A model generated the notes under the pieces. It saw only the letters and a list, made by a program, of their open reading frames with translations. It searched no databases and had not been told where the DNA came from. A program made the translations under genes and the position numbers. From Sulfitobacter sp. 20_GPM-1509m (lineage in GTDB: Bacteria > Pseudomonadota > Alphaproteobacteria > Rhodobacterales > Rhodobacteraceae), in contig NZ_JIBC01000004.1 in the NCBI RefSeq assembly GCF_000620505.1, forward strand, positions 434,001 through 498,000: a stretch of DNA of 64,000 nt, written 5' to 3'. Below, piece by piece: positions 20,308 through 27,818 of this stretch (position 1 is the stretch's first letter; each line of letters starts with the position of its first letter).

Positions 20308-20885
20308 TCCGCCTTGCCCTCTTGCGCCACGGCCACACCGCATGGAACCGCGCCCACCGCATTCAGGGGCGCACCGATATTCCGCTGGACGATCAGGCGG
20401 TTGCGGGCTTGCGCGCACTGCGCCTGCCCGCCCCGTGGGACAGCGCTCAGCTGTGGTCCAGCCCGCTGCAACGGGCCGCCCATACCGCCGAACTGGTCGC
20501 GGGACGGATGCCACGGACCGATCCGGCGTTGATGGAAATGGATTGGGGCGACTGGGAAGGCCAGCATGGCAGCGACCTGCGTGCCGATCCTGCCAGCGGA
20601 TTTCGCGACATCGAAGACTGGAGCTGGGACTATGCCCCGCCGGGCGGTGAAAGCCCCGCGCAGTTGCGCGCGCGGCTGGTGCCGTGGGCCGAGGCACTGA
20701 CCCGTGACAGCGTCGCGGTCTGCCATATCGGCGTGATGCGGGTGCTGCTGGCACAGGCAACGGGATGGAATTTTGACGGCCCCGCACCCTTTGCAGTCAA
20801 GCGCAACCGGCTGTTTATTATCAACATTTCCGATGGCGTATGGTCTTTCGACAGCGCGCCCGTGCGGCTGGAGGCACGCCCATGA
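20304..20885 (+). CDS. Histidine phosphatase family protein (phosphoglycerate-mutase-like)
   Basis: Small phosphatase of 193 aa. The catalytic RHG sits in LALLRHGHTAWN at residues 8-10. GRTDIPLDDQA, LWSSPLQRAAHTAEL (conserved Arg) and MEMDWGDWEGQ (Glu) follow, and the second histidine is in VAVCHIGVMRVLLA. A phosphatase buried by 4-bp overlaps on both sides between glycosyltransferase genes probably acts on a phosphorylated sugar or glycosylated intermediate; known members such as glucosyl-3-phosphoglycerate phosphatase do this, but that is only an analogy. A house-cleaning role is the alternative. The ATG at 20304 is fixed by the overlap and by the family N-terminus. Confidence 0.88.
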   Translation: MIRLALLRHGHTAWNRAHRIQGRTDIPLDDQAVAGLRALRLPAPWDSAQLWSSPLQRAAHTAELVAGRMPRTDPALMEMDWGDWEGQHGSDLRADPASGFRDIEDWSWDYAPPGGESPAQLRARLVPWAEALTRDSVAVCHIGVMRVLLAQATGWNFDGPAPFAVKRNRLFIINISDGVWSFDSAPVRLEARP

Positions 20886-22015
20886 AAGTCATGATCGTCG
20901 TCACCCATCTGTTGGGCACCGGCCACCTGACCCGCGCCTTGACGCTGGGACGCGCCTTTGCCAATGCGGGCGATCAGGTGGTTCTGGTCAGCGGTGGCGT
21001 GCCCGTTGGGCATCTGGACTTTGACGGCGTGGAGTTGGTGCAACTGCCGCCGCTGAAATCGGACGGCGTGGATTTCAGCCGCGTGCTGACGGCTGAGGGT
21101 GTGGTTGCGGATGCGGCCTATCTGGAGGCGCGGCAAGGGGCCTTGCTGGACACCTTTGCCGATAGTCGCCCCGACCTGCTGATCACCGAGCTGTTCCCCT
21201 TTGGCCGCCGCATTCTGCGGGCCGAGTTCACCGCCCTGCTGCTGGCGGCCCAAACGGGCAAAGTGCCGGTGCTGTCATCCATCCGTGACATCCTTGCGCC
21301 ACCATCGAAACCCGCCAAAGCGGCGATGGCCGAGGCGTTGATCACAACCTTTTACAGCGGGGTTCTGGTGCATTCGGTCGAGGAGATCGCGGCACTTGAG
21401 CTGAGCTGGCCGGTCTCGGATGCCTTGCGCAAACGCCTGTATTACACGGGTTTCGTCGCCCCAGCGGCACCTGTGGCTCAACCGGATGGCATTGGTGTGG
21501 GCGAGGTTCTGGTCAGCGCGGGCGGTGGCAGCGTGGGCGATCATCTGTTCGACGCGGCACTGGGTGCGGCGGCTCTGGACCACGGGCGGCGCTGGCGTTT
21601 GCTGGTCGGTGGCAGTGCGGCACGCGTGGCCGATCTGCGCGCGCGCGCGCCTGAAAATTGCACCGTCGAAGCCGCCCGCCCCGACTTTCGCCAGATGCTG
21701 CGCGGGGCGGCGGTTTCGGTGTCGATGTGCGGCTATAATACCGCGCTGGACGTGCTGCAAACAGGCGTGCGGGCGGTGTTCGTGCCCTTTGACGCAGGCG
21801 ACGAGGTCGAGCAGGGATTGCGGGCCGATGCGCTGGCGGTGCAGGCCGGGATCGCGGTGCTGCGGGCGGGGGATTTGACGGCGCAGGGTTTGGTCGATGC
21901 ACTGCGCAGCGTCGAAGGTGCAGGCCCACGTGTACCGCTGGTGGATGGCGTGGACGGGGCGGCGGAGACCGTGCGGATTGCGCGCCGGATTGTGGAGGAC
22001 CGCCATGCAGGTTGA
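20882..22015 (+). CDS. Glycosyltransferase, MurG-like, paralogue of the first GT of the operon
   Basis: GT-B glycosyltransferase of 377 aa. The N-terminus KVMIVVTHLLGTGHLTRALT shows the GHxxR pattern, and GLDFDGVELVQLPPLKSDG-like sequence follows. The donor lobe has VLVSAGGGSVGDHLF and VSVSMCGYNTALDVLQTG, then AVFVPFDAGDEVEQGLRADA. CGYNT matches GGYNT of the enzyme at 16770-18005, indicating duplication and divergence within the operon. The ATG at 20882 overlaps the phosphatase stop by 4 bp; the longer frame upstream is not needed. The 3' end overlaps the deacetylase gene by 11 bp. Confidence 0.8.
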   Translation: MKVMIVVTHLLGTGHLTRALTLGRAFANAGDQVVLVSGGVPVGHLDFDGVELVQLPPLKSDGVDFSRVLTAEGVVADAAYLEARQGALLDTFADSRPDLLITELFPFGRRILRAEFTALLLAAQTGKVPVLSSIRDILAPPSKPAKAAMAEALITTFYSGVLVHSVEEIAALELSWPVSDALRKRLYYTGFVAPAAPVAQPDGIGVGEVLVSAGGGSVGDHLFDAALGAAALDHGRRWRLLVGGSAARVADLRARAPENCTVEAARPDFRQMLRGAAVSVSMCGYNTALDVLQTGVRAVFVPFDAGDEVEQGLRADALAVQAGIAVLRAGDLTAQGLVDALRSVEGAGPRVPLVDGVDGAAETVRIARRIVEDRHAG

Positions 22016-22730
22016 CTGGACCCCATTGCGCGCGGCCTTGCGCGCGGCGGAACGGCCTGTGCGGTTCTGGTGGCGGGACGATGATGCCATTGCCCCGACG
22101 CCTGCGCTGGACCGGCTGGAGTGGCTGGCACGAGACGCGCAAGTGCCCGTGCACATCGCCGTAATTCCCGCCCATGCGACGCCGGAACTGGCTGATATTT
22201 CAACGGCTTCCGAGTTCCTGATCCCCGTCGTGCACGGCTGGGCCCATGCCGACACATCGGCCCCGGACGCCAAGAAATCCGAGTTTCAGCGGGACCGTCC
22301 CGAGGCCGCGGAAGAGACCGCGCAGGGGTTGGCGCGGATGCGGGACTTGTTCGGGCCTGCGCTGGTGCCGATGTTCGTGCCGCCGTGGAACCGGATAAGT
22401 GACGCGTTGGTGGCAAAACTGGCCGCGCAGGGGTATCGGGGGCTGTCGACATTCGGCTCGCGGGGGGCGGAAACCGAGCACGGGCTGACCGTGATCAACA
22501 CCCATGTCGACCCGATTTTCTGGCGCGGAAACAGAGGCTTGGCGGACACGGAGTGGCTGATCGACAGCGCCGTGGCGCACATCCGCTCGGGCACATCCGA
22601 GCCGCTGGGGCTGTTGACGCATCACCTGGTGCATACCCCCGAAGTCTGGGATTTTTCCGCGCGGTTCATTGCAGAGATGCAGGACGGCGGGGCGGTGCCC
22701 CATGACATCGGGGCAGCTTTGAAGAATTGA
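22005..22730 (+). CDS. Polysaccharide deacetylase-like protein
   Basis: Predicted metal-dependent carbohydrate deacetylase of 241 aa without a signal peptide, so likely cytoplasmic. The metal-site aspartates are in VRFWWRDDDAIAPTPAL. HGWAHAD gives the histidine pair on the next strand, and MFVPPWNRISDALVAKL is the following family motif; HHLVHTPEVWDF closes the domain. It is shorter and more divergent than classical NodB proteins and resembles the DUF2334-like branch. It is the last gene of the overlapping set, and could trim an N-acetyl group from a HexNAc or HexNAcA unit built by the operon. The ATG at 22005 lies inside the upstream gene with GGAGG-like sequence before it. Confidence 0.75.
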   Translation: MQVDWTPLRAALRAAERPVRFWWRDDDAIAPTPALDRLEWLARDAQVPVHIAVIPAHATPELADISTASEFLIPVVHGWAHADTSAPDAKKSEFQRDRPEAAEETAQGLARMRDLFGPALVPMFVPPWNRISDALVAKLAAQGYRGLSTFGSRGAETEHGLTVINTHVDPIFWRGNRGLADTEWLIDSAVAHIRSGTSEPLGLLTHHLVHTPEVWDFSARFIAEMQDGGAVPHDIGAALKN

Positions 22731-22790
22731 TTTGCGTGTCTGCGCCAAGTGCTTAGTCTGGGACAGAATCCGCCTGAAAAGGAGCCCAGC

Positions 22791-23345
22791 TTGAAACTGA
22801 TTATCCCAATGATTACAGCTGCTTGCCTGTCCGTTCCGGCATGGGCGGCGCCGCTGGAACTGACCCCTGCAGACCCGCAGCCGACGGCGTTGAACGACGG
22901 GTTGGCGGTGCGCTATGCCTATCCGCCGGATGTGAAAACGCTGGCGCAGGCCGAAGCGTTGCTGTCCGACGCACAGCCCGGCACGCCGCTGGAGGGGCTG
23001 GATTACCGCGACACGGCGGACGGGGATATGACCCTGACCTCGACCAGCGCGCACCATGTTGTGGCGGGGATTTCCGGCTTTGTCCGCTTTGATGCGGAGG
23101 GCACCTATGTCATTGATTTCCTGAGCAATGACGGGCTGAAAGCCAGCATCGGCGGGCAGGAAGTGGTGTTCTTTGACGGGCGGCATCCCTGCGAGGAATC
23201 CGAAGCAGTCGAGGTCAATGTGCCCCAGGCCGGCTGGTATGCGCTGGAGGCGGTTTATTTCCAGCGCACGGGGTCTGCGTGCCTGCATATGCGGGCCGGA
23301 CAGGATGCGCCCGAGTGGATGGAAAACGGGGCCTTCGGTCACTGA
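22791..23345 (+). CDS. Small secreted protein with PA14-like beta domain
   Basis: Exported protein of 184 aa. TTG at 22791 is chosen as start because AAGGAG lies seven bases upstream and it yields a compact signal peptide, LKLIIPMITAACLSVPAWAA; an in-frame start further upstream has no ribosome site. The C-terminal half (FVRFDAEGTYVIDFLSNDG, then VNVPQAGWYALEAVYFQR) has the alternating pattern of PA14 carbohydrate-binding domains, including a DG pair. Two cysteines (HPCEES and GSACLH) could form a disulfide. It is 60 bp behind the deacetylase gene and may belong to the same transcript, possibly binding the glycan product. Confidence 0.6.
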   Translation: MKLIIPMITAACLSVPAWAAPLELTPADPQPTALNDGLAVRYAYPPDVKTLAQAEALLSDAQPGTPLEGLDYRDTADGDMTLTSTSAHHVVAGISGFVRFDAEGTYVIDFLSNDGLKASIGGQEVVFFDGRHPCEESEAVEVNVPQAGWYALEAVYFQRTGSACLHMRAGQDAPEWMENGAFGH

Positions 23346-23405
23346 TCTAACAGGGCGCGCGGCGGGTTAACCGGACGCTGGGCGCCGTGCTGTAGGGTGG
23401 AATAC

Positions 23406-23485
23406 GTACATATTCCGCCCCGTCCGGTACAGAACAGACAAGGGCCAGAACGGCGGTTTTCCCCCGGTTTGGCCCGTGTTGTACA
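23406..23485. promoter_or_regulatory. Three GTACA sites upstream of the Phd/YefM-like gene, candidate operator
   Basis: GTACA occurs at 23406-23410 and 23427-23431, and a full TGTACA at 23480-23485. The first and third are each followed by TATTC. TGTACA is the known core recognised by YefM-family antitoxins, and the last site lies 52 bp before the ATG at 23537. An inverted repeat GGAATA/TATTCC surrounds the first site. Autoregulatory binding is inferred, not shown. Confidence 0.4.
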
Positions 23486-23536
23486 TATTCGCGGCGGATG
23501 CGTACCAAACGCAACAGGCCCGCGAGGTGCGACATT

Positions 23537-23911
23537 ATGCTGCCGGCAATTCACACAGTTTCTTTTTCAGATTTCCGCGCGAATACGGGTCCGCTGATGC
23601 GGTTCGTGACCCACGGCAACGGCAACCTGTGGCTGACCCGCTACCGCCGTCCGGTCTGCGCGGTGATCTCGATGCGCGACGCCCATGTGCTGGGATCGGT
23701 GCAGGGGCGGAACGTGAACGAGATCATCCACCAGCTGCAGGTCGAGGCCAACCGCAAGGTTGCGGCGGCAAGGCTGGACAACGCCTTTGACCGGCTGGAG
23801 GTGGTGCCCGAGGCGTGGCCCTTTCCGATCATGGAAGAGGCCTATGGGCGGGCGAACCGGTTTGACGAGAAGTGGCCGAAGGAAGAGGTGCGGCGGCGGG
23901 TGGAGGAGTGA
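23537..23911 (+). CDS. Phd/YefM-family antitoxin-like protein, no partner toxin seen
   Basis: Protein of 124 aa. The N-terminal half TVSFSDFRANTGPLMRFV and LWLTRYRRPVCAVISM follows the Phd/YefM pattern of a DNA-binding, dimerising antitoxin domain. The C-terminal part is charged (PKEEVRRRVEE) and longer than usual, where antitoxins normally wrap the toxin. Downstream there is a GC-rich gene-free stretch and then an opposite-strand gene, and upstream is the secreted protein gene, so no RelE/YoeB/Doc-like partner is visible. It may be a solitary regulator. The ATG at 23537 is preferred, with GAGG ten bases before it. Confidence 0.65.
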   Translation: MLPAIHTVSFSDFRANTGPLMRFVTHGNGNLWLTRYRRPVCAVISMRDAHVLGSVQGRNVNEIIHQLQVEANRKVAAARLDNAFDRLEVVPEAWPFPIMEEAYGRANRFDEKWPKEEVRRRVEE

Positions 23912-24051
23912 GTGGGTGGGGGGTCGTCCCCGGTCCGCGCGCGGCGTGGCAATGGGTCCGGTGGATCAATTGAGGGGACGACGGGCGGAGCCCAGGGGGC
24001 GTTGATTGGGGTGGTGCCCTATCAGATATGCCGCGCCCGGACCGAGGGGCT

Positions 24052-24090
24052 GGTGCGAAGCGCCCGCCCCGTGGGGGCGGTTCGGGCGCT
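24052..24090. repeat. GC-rich palindromic element, related copy at about 36511
   Basis: On the minus strand this reads GGCAGCGCCCGAACCGCCCC followed by ACGGGGCGGGCGCTTCGC, giving nested stems. A closely similar element lies at 36509-36543 (GGCAGCGCCCGACCGCCCCA then TGGGCGGGCGCTTTC). Both sit just downstream of AT-rich accessory genes. They are probably copies of a dispersed intergenic palindrome. Confidence 0.5.
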
Positions 24091-24114
24091 GCCAAACCCC
24101 TTGGGGGTTTGGCA
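24090..24114 (-). terminator. Hairpin behind the PIN-like pseudogene
   Basis: TGCCAAACCCC (24090-24100) and GGGGTTTGGCA (24104-24114) form a perfect 11-bp stem with a 3-base loop, three bases beyond the stop codon of the minus-strand gene at 24117. There is no T-run, so it is a terminator-like hairpin rather than a textbook terminator. Confidence 0.5.
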
Positions 24115-24116
24115 AT

Positions 24117-25111
24117 CTAGAATGGTACTTCATCCAGATTAGTTTCCTCATCACCCACAGAGGCAAAGATCACGGACTTAAGGCGCTTAGTCCAGTTCGA
24201 TCCAAGCATTGTGCCAAACTCTTCTAGGAGTGAAGCATAAAACTGTTGCACATCGACGTCTTGAATTATCGAACTGATTTGTGAGTTTTCTTCTGCCGCC
24301 ACAATCATCCGCTTCACTAAATTAGTCGAAAAATTGTCACATGCAGCCAACTTAGAAATGGCTATATGGGTATTTAAAAAAGATCCACTACTTTCCAAAC
24401 TCTGAACAGCATCCAAAGCAGCATTAAAAGCCTCAATTTCTATCTTAGGGAACTCTTCATCCATAAAAGCCCGCAGAGATCCAAAATAGAAAATGAGAGC
24501 AGCCCTACTATCTGAAAGCTCACGAGATAAAAACTCATTAAATCTCCCCTCATGGAGCGAACTTGAGTAATCTTTATCCCTTGACACAAAATATAAATCA
24601 TCAAGAATCTCAATTTTTTCGAGTATGCATTCCCAATTTATTGCATCTCCATAGCTGCCACTCTTTCCCGGAGGGTTACCAAGAACCACCCTTTTGCGTG
24701 CTCTTTCTAAAATATCTTCAGTGACCTCAAGTACGGTGGATTTTTTAAAAATATCTACAATTAGCTCATCAGCTTTAAGCTTGTGACTCGCTGCCTTCTT
24801 CAAAAACGCATCCACAAGAGCCTGTCTTTTGTCTTCAAAATCCCTATGCGACTTCAAGAGCAATGTAGCTTCGGGAAGTTCGCGAACCGGCGCAGGCATT
24901 TTCAAATTTGATTTTTGCCTAATCGACACAATACTTTCTGAAATCTTCGCCTCTCTATTCCTCCAAAACTCATCTATAACTTGCTGTGTTAGCAGAAAAT
25001 CAATCTCGCCTTCCTGAGATAGGATAAAAAGATTTCGAAACTGTTCTATATCTTCATCACTAAAGGCATAGAGAGAAAGACGTTTGTGTCAACAAAGAGC
25101 GTTTTAACCAT
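24117..25111 (-). pseudogene. PIN-like nuclease gene (DUF4935 type) with an N-terminal frameshift
   Basis: The gene is AT-rich unlike its neighbours. From the ATG at 25111 one reads VKTLFVDTNVFLS, the catalytic first strand of PIN domains, and then a stop after about eight further codons. A one-base shift at the CT-rich tract TCTTTCTCTC (about 25070-25080) restores YAFSDEDIEQFRNLF and about 310 more residues. These include LLTQQVIDEFWRNRE, GNPPGKSGSYGDAINWE and LYFVSRDKDY, which carry the further acidic residues of the family. The restored frame alone has no ATG before the PIN core is lost; its first start codon is GTG at 24929. DUF4935 PIN proteins are predicted RNases. It could be a dead gene, a slippage switch, or a sequencing error. 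Confidence 0.65.
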
Positions 25112-25272
25112 GGACAAATACCTTCGTTCAAAAATTCATTTGTCCCACACCACACAACCGTGTGGGGCCGCGCCCCGCTGCGCGGGACTCTCACCCCACC
25201 GTCTTTCATTAGCATAAAAATAGCAACCGAGTGCCGCTGCGCGCTTGGCTGCGCCAAACGCTTTCGCGCACG

Positions 25273-25314
25273 CACACTGCGAAAGTCCAGCTAACGCTGA
25301 ACATTCGCAGTGTG
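25273..25314 (-). terminator. Hairpin 3 bp beyond lepA
   Basis: CACACTGCGAA (25273-25283) pairs perfectly with TTCGCAGTGTG (25304-25314) around a 20-base loop, just after the lepA stop at 25318. There is no T-tract. It probably ends or protects the lepA transcript. Confidence 0.5.
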
Positions 25315-25317
25315 GTT

Positions 25318-27114
25318 TTAGCTGTCCATTTTCAGTGCGCTAATGAAAGCTTCCTGTGGAATATCCACTTTCCCAAACTGGCGCATCTTCTTCTTGCCCG
25401 CCTTCTGCTTGTCCAACAGCTTGCGTTTGCGCGTGGCGTCGCCGCCGTAGCATTTGGCCGTCACGTCCTTGCGCATGGCCGACAGGGTCTCGCGGGCGAT
25501 GACCTTGCCGCCGATGGCCGCCTGGATCGGGATCTTGAACATATGGCGCGGGATCAGGTCCTTGAGCTTTTCGACCATGGCGCGGCCCCGCATTTCGGCG
25601 CGGTCGCGGTGGACCATCATCGACAGGGCGTCGACGGGTTCGTCGTTCACCAGCACCGACATTTTCACCAGGTTATCGGTTTGGTAACCCGTCAGCTGGT
25701 AGTCAAAGGAGGCATAGCCCTTTGTCACCGATTTCAGCCGGTCGTAGAAGTCGAAGACAACCTCGTTCAGCGGCAGGTCATAGACGACCATGGCGCGGCT
25801 GCCCGCGTAGGTCAGGTCAAGCTGCACGCCGCGGCGGTCCTGGCAGAGTTTCAGCACGTCCCCGAGGTAGTCGTCGGGGACAAGGATGGTCGCCTTGATC
25901 CGCGGCTCTTCCAGGTGGTCGACCACGCTGAGGTCGGGCATGTCGGCGGGGTTGTGCAGTTCCTGCATGGACCCGTCGCGCATATAGACGTGGTAGACGA
26001 CCGAGGGGGCCGTGGTGATCAGCTCGATGTCATATTCGCGCTCGATCCGGTCGCGGATGACCTCGAGGTGCAACAGGCCGAGGAAACCGCAGCGGAAGCC
26101 AAAGCCGAGGGCGGCGGAGGTTTCCATCTCGAAGCTGAAGGAGGCGTCGTTCAGGGCCAGTTTGTCGATGGCGTCGCGCAGGTCCTCGAATTCCGAGGAG
26201 TCGACGGGGAAGAGGCCACAGAAGACCACCGGCTGTGCGGGTTTGAAGCCGGGCAGCGGGGTGACGGTTTTCTTGTCGTGGGTCACGGTGTCCCCGACGC
26301 GGGTGTCGCGGACCTGTTTGATGGAGGCGGTCAGAAAGCCGATCTCGCCGGGGCCGAGGCTGTCGATGACCTGCATCTGCGGGCGGAACACGCCGATGCG
26401 GTCGACGTGGTGCACGGTGCCGTTGGACACGAATTTGACGCGGTCGCCCTTTTTCAGGCGGCCGTCGATGATGCGGACCAGGACGATGACGCCGAGGTAG
26501 CTGTCGTACCAGCTGTCGACCAGCATCGCCTTGAGGTCGGCGTTTTCCTCGCCCTTGGGCGCGGGCAGGTGGTGCACGATCGCCTCGAGGGTTTCGTGGA
26601 TGCCGATGCCGGTCTTGGCCGAGACGCGGATGGCGCCGGAGGCGTCGATGCCGATCACGTCCTCGATCTGTTCGGCCACACGGTCGCAGTCGGCGGCGGG
26701 CAGGTCGATCTTGTTCAGGATCGGCACGATGTCGTGGTCGGCGTCGATGGCCTGGTAGACGTTGGCGAGGGTCTGCGCCTCGACCCCTTGGGTGGAGTCG
26801 ACGACCAGCAACGAGCCTTCGACCGCGCGCATGGAGCGGGAGACCTCGTAGGCGAAATCGACGTGACCGGGGGTGTCGATCAGGTTCAGCACATAGGCCT
26901 CGCCGTTGTCGGCGACATAGTCGATGCGGACGGTGTTGGCCTTGATGGTGATGCCGCGTTCGCGTTCGATGTCCATGGCGTCAAGCATCTGCGCCTTCAT
27001 GTCCCGGTCGGCAACCGTATTGGTCGACTGGATCAGACGGTCTGCGAGCGTGGATTTCCCGTGGTCGATGTGCGCGACGATGGAAAAATTGCGGATATGT
27101 GAGAGCGGTGTCAT
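25318..27114 (-). CDS. lepA: Elongation factor 4 (LepA), ribosomal GTPase
   Basis: Membrane-associated translational GTPase that back-translocates or remodels stalled ribosomes. The protein is 598 aa, matching the usual 599. G1 is AHIDHGKS near residue 14, then RERGITIKA (switch I), [12 protein letters not shown] (G3) and NKIDLPAAD (G4). The LepA-specific C-terminus has [20 protein letters not shown], followed by [15 protein letters not shown]. The frame stays open about 120 codons upstream, but the ATG at 27114 giving [20 protein letters not shown] matches all homologues. It is monocistronic and followed by a hairpin. Confidence 0.98.
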   Translation of the reverse strand: MTPLSHIRNFSIVAHIDHGKSTLADRLIQSTNTVADRDMKAQMLDAMDIERERGITIKANTVRIDYVADNGEAYVLNLIDTPGHVDFAYEVSRSMRAVEGSLLVVDSTQGVEAQTLANVYQAIDADHDIVPILNKIDLPAADCDRVAEQIEDVIGIDASGAIRVSAKTGIGIHETLEAIVHHLPAPKGEENADLKAMLVDSWYDSYLGVIVLVRIIDGRLKKGDRVKFVSNGTVHHVDRIGVFRPQMQVIDSLGPGEIGFLTASIKQVRDTRVGDTVTHDKKTVTPLPGFKPAQPVVFCGLFPVDSSEFEDLRDAIDKLALNDASFSFEMETSAALGFGFRCGFLGLLHLEVIRDRIEREYDIELITTAPSVVYHVYMRDGSMQELHNPADMPDLSVVDHLEEPRIKATILVPDDYLGDVLKLCQDRRGVQLDLTYAGSRAMVVYDLPLNEVVFDFYDRLKSVTKGYASFDYQLTGYQTDNLVKMSVLVNDEPVDALSMMVHRDRAEMRGRAMVEKLKDLIPRHMFKIPIQAAIGGKVIARETLSAMRKDVTAKCYGGDATRKRKLLDKQKAGKKKMRQFGKVDIPQEAFISALKMDS

Positions 27115-27359
27115 GGGCTGGATATGTAGGGGATTTGGGGCTTGGTCAAGTGAGCATGGAGGGGGCGGTGGATTGTTGTGTGGGTTGGGTTTCGGGGGAC
27201 ACGGGGGATGGGGTGGTTTTTGGGGGAAGGGTGGCTTTCGGCCGAGAGCTGACATTGCCTTGGCAGTCCGGCGCTGCGGTGCAGCTTTCGGATTGCTGCC
27301 ATTCGTGCTGTGCGCAGGATTTTGGCGACGAGATCGTCGGTCAGCGGACAGAGCGGACC

Positions 27360-27604
27360 TTTGAATGGAGTGCGAAGCCGCGCATCGTCGGGCCGTGGTG
27401 CGGCGATCCGACCTCTGTGACTGGCAGTTTATGGCAGCCAGGCACATTCCTAGCTGGCGGTAAAACACAACAGCAGCCAAATCGCCGTGCCGGCGGACGG
27501 CCCGTCATGTCGCAGACATGCCTGAGGCATGATGCGCGGCGGCCTGCGGCCTTGATTCCGCGCGGGTAGAATGCGGAAAGGGCTCAAACCCGCCGTTCGC
27601 TGCA
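27360..27604. repeat. Copy 1 of an about 245-bp dispersed direct repeat
   Basis: From TTTGAATGG to TTCGCTGCA this segment matches 30974-31218 in the same orientation at roughly 85-90 per cent by eye, with long identical runs such as CGCGCATCGTCGGGCCGTGG and GTCGCAGACATGCCTGAGGC. A more variable 30-base centre lies at about 27437-27470. It codes for nothing recognisable. The two copies enclose the genes at 27819-30894. Confidence 0.85.
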
Positions 27605-27756
27605 ATTTTCACCAATGACCGCATGGCCCTGCCCCGCCCTGCGGACGTAGCGCCGCGCTTTGGGTCAGCGGTGTGACACAAAAGTCGGTTTTGCATGGCA
27701 ATTGACAGATGCTTGAGGGCAAAGCACAGCCGTTGATTTCATCTTGTTTTTCATCT

Positions 27757-27804
27757 CACACTCAAGGGCTACGCAACGGCAGCGCCGCGTAGCCCTTGAG
27801 TGTG
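27757..27804. promoter_or_regulatory. Perfect 18-bp inverted repeat upstream of the FAD monooxygenase gene
   Basis: CACACTCAAGGGCTACGC (27757-27774) and its exact complement (27787-27804) are separated by 12 bases. The right arm ends six bases before GGAGAGG, the ribosome site of the ATG at 27819. As RNA it would be a very stable stem directly against the translation start; as DNA it is a candidate operator. No upstream plus-strand gene exists for it to terminate. Confidence 0.65.
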
Positions 27805-27818
27805 GAAAGGAGAGGCAG

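Larger units (their letters stand above)
27115..27818. other. Gene-free 704-bp stretch between lepA and the monooxygenase gene
   Basis: No frame in this stretch looks coding on either strand. It contains the promoter side of lepA, copy 1 of a 245-bp direct repeat (27360-27604), and near its end an 18-bp perfect inverted repeat (27757-27804) just before the ribosome site of the next gene. The part between 27115 and 27359 is G-rich on the plus strand and shows nothing recognisable. Confidence 0.6.

Noticed and set aside
25231-27102. 623-aa ORF antisense to lepA
   Set aside because: Mirror of a highly conserved gene; sequence is Val/Asp/Gly-rich without family features.
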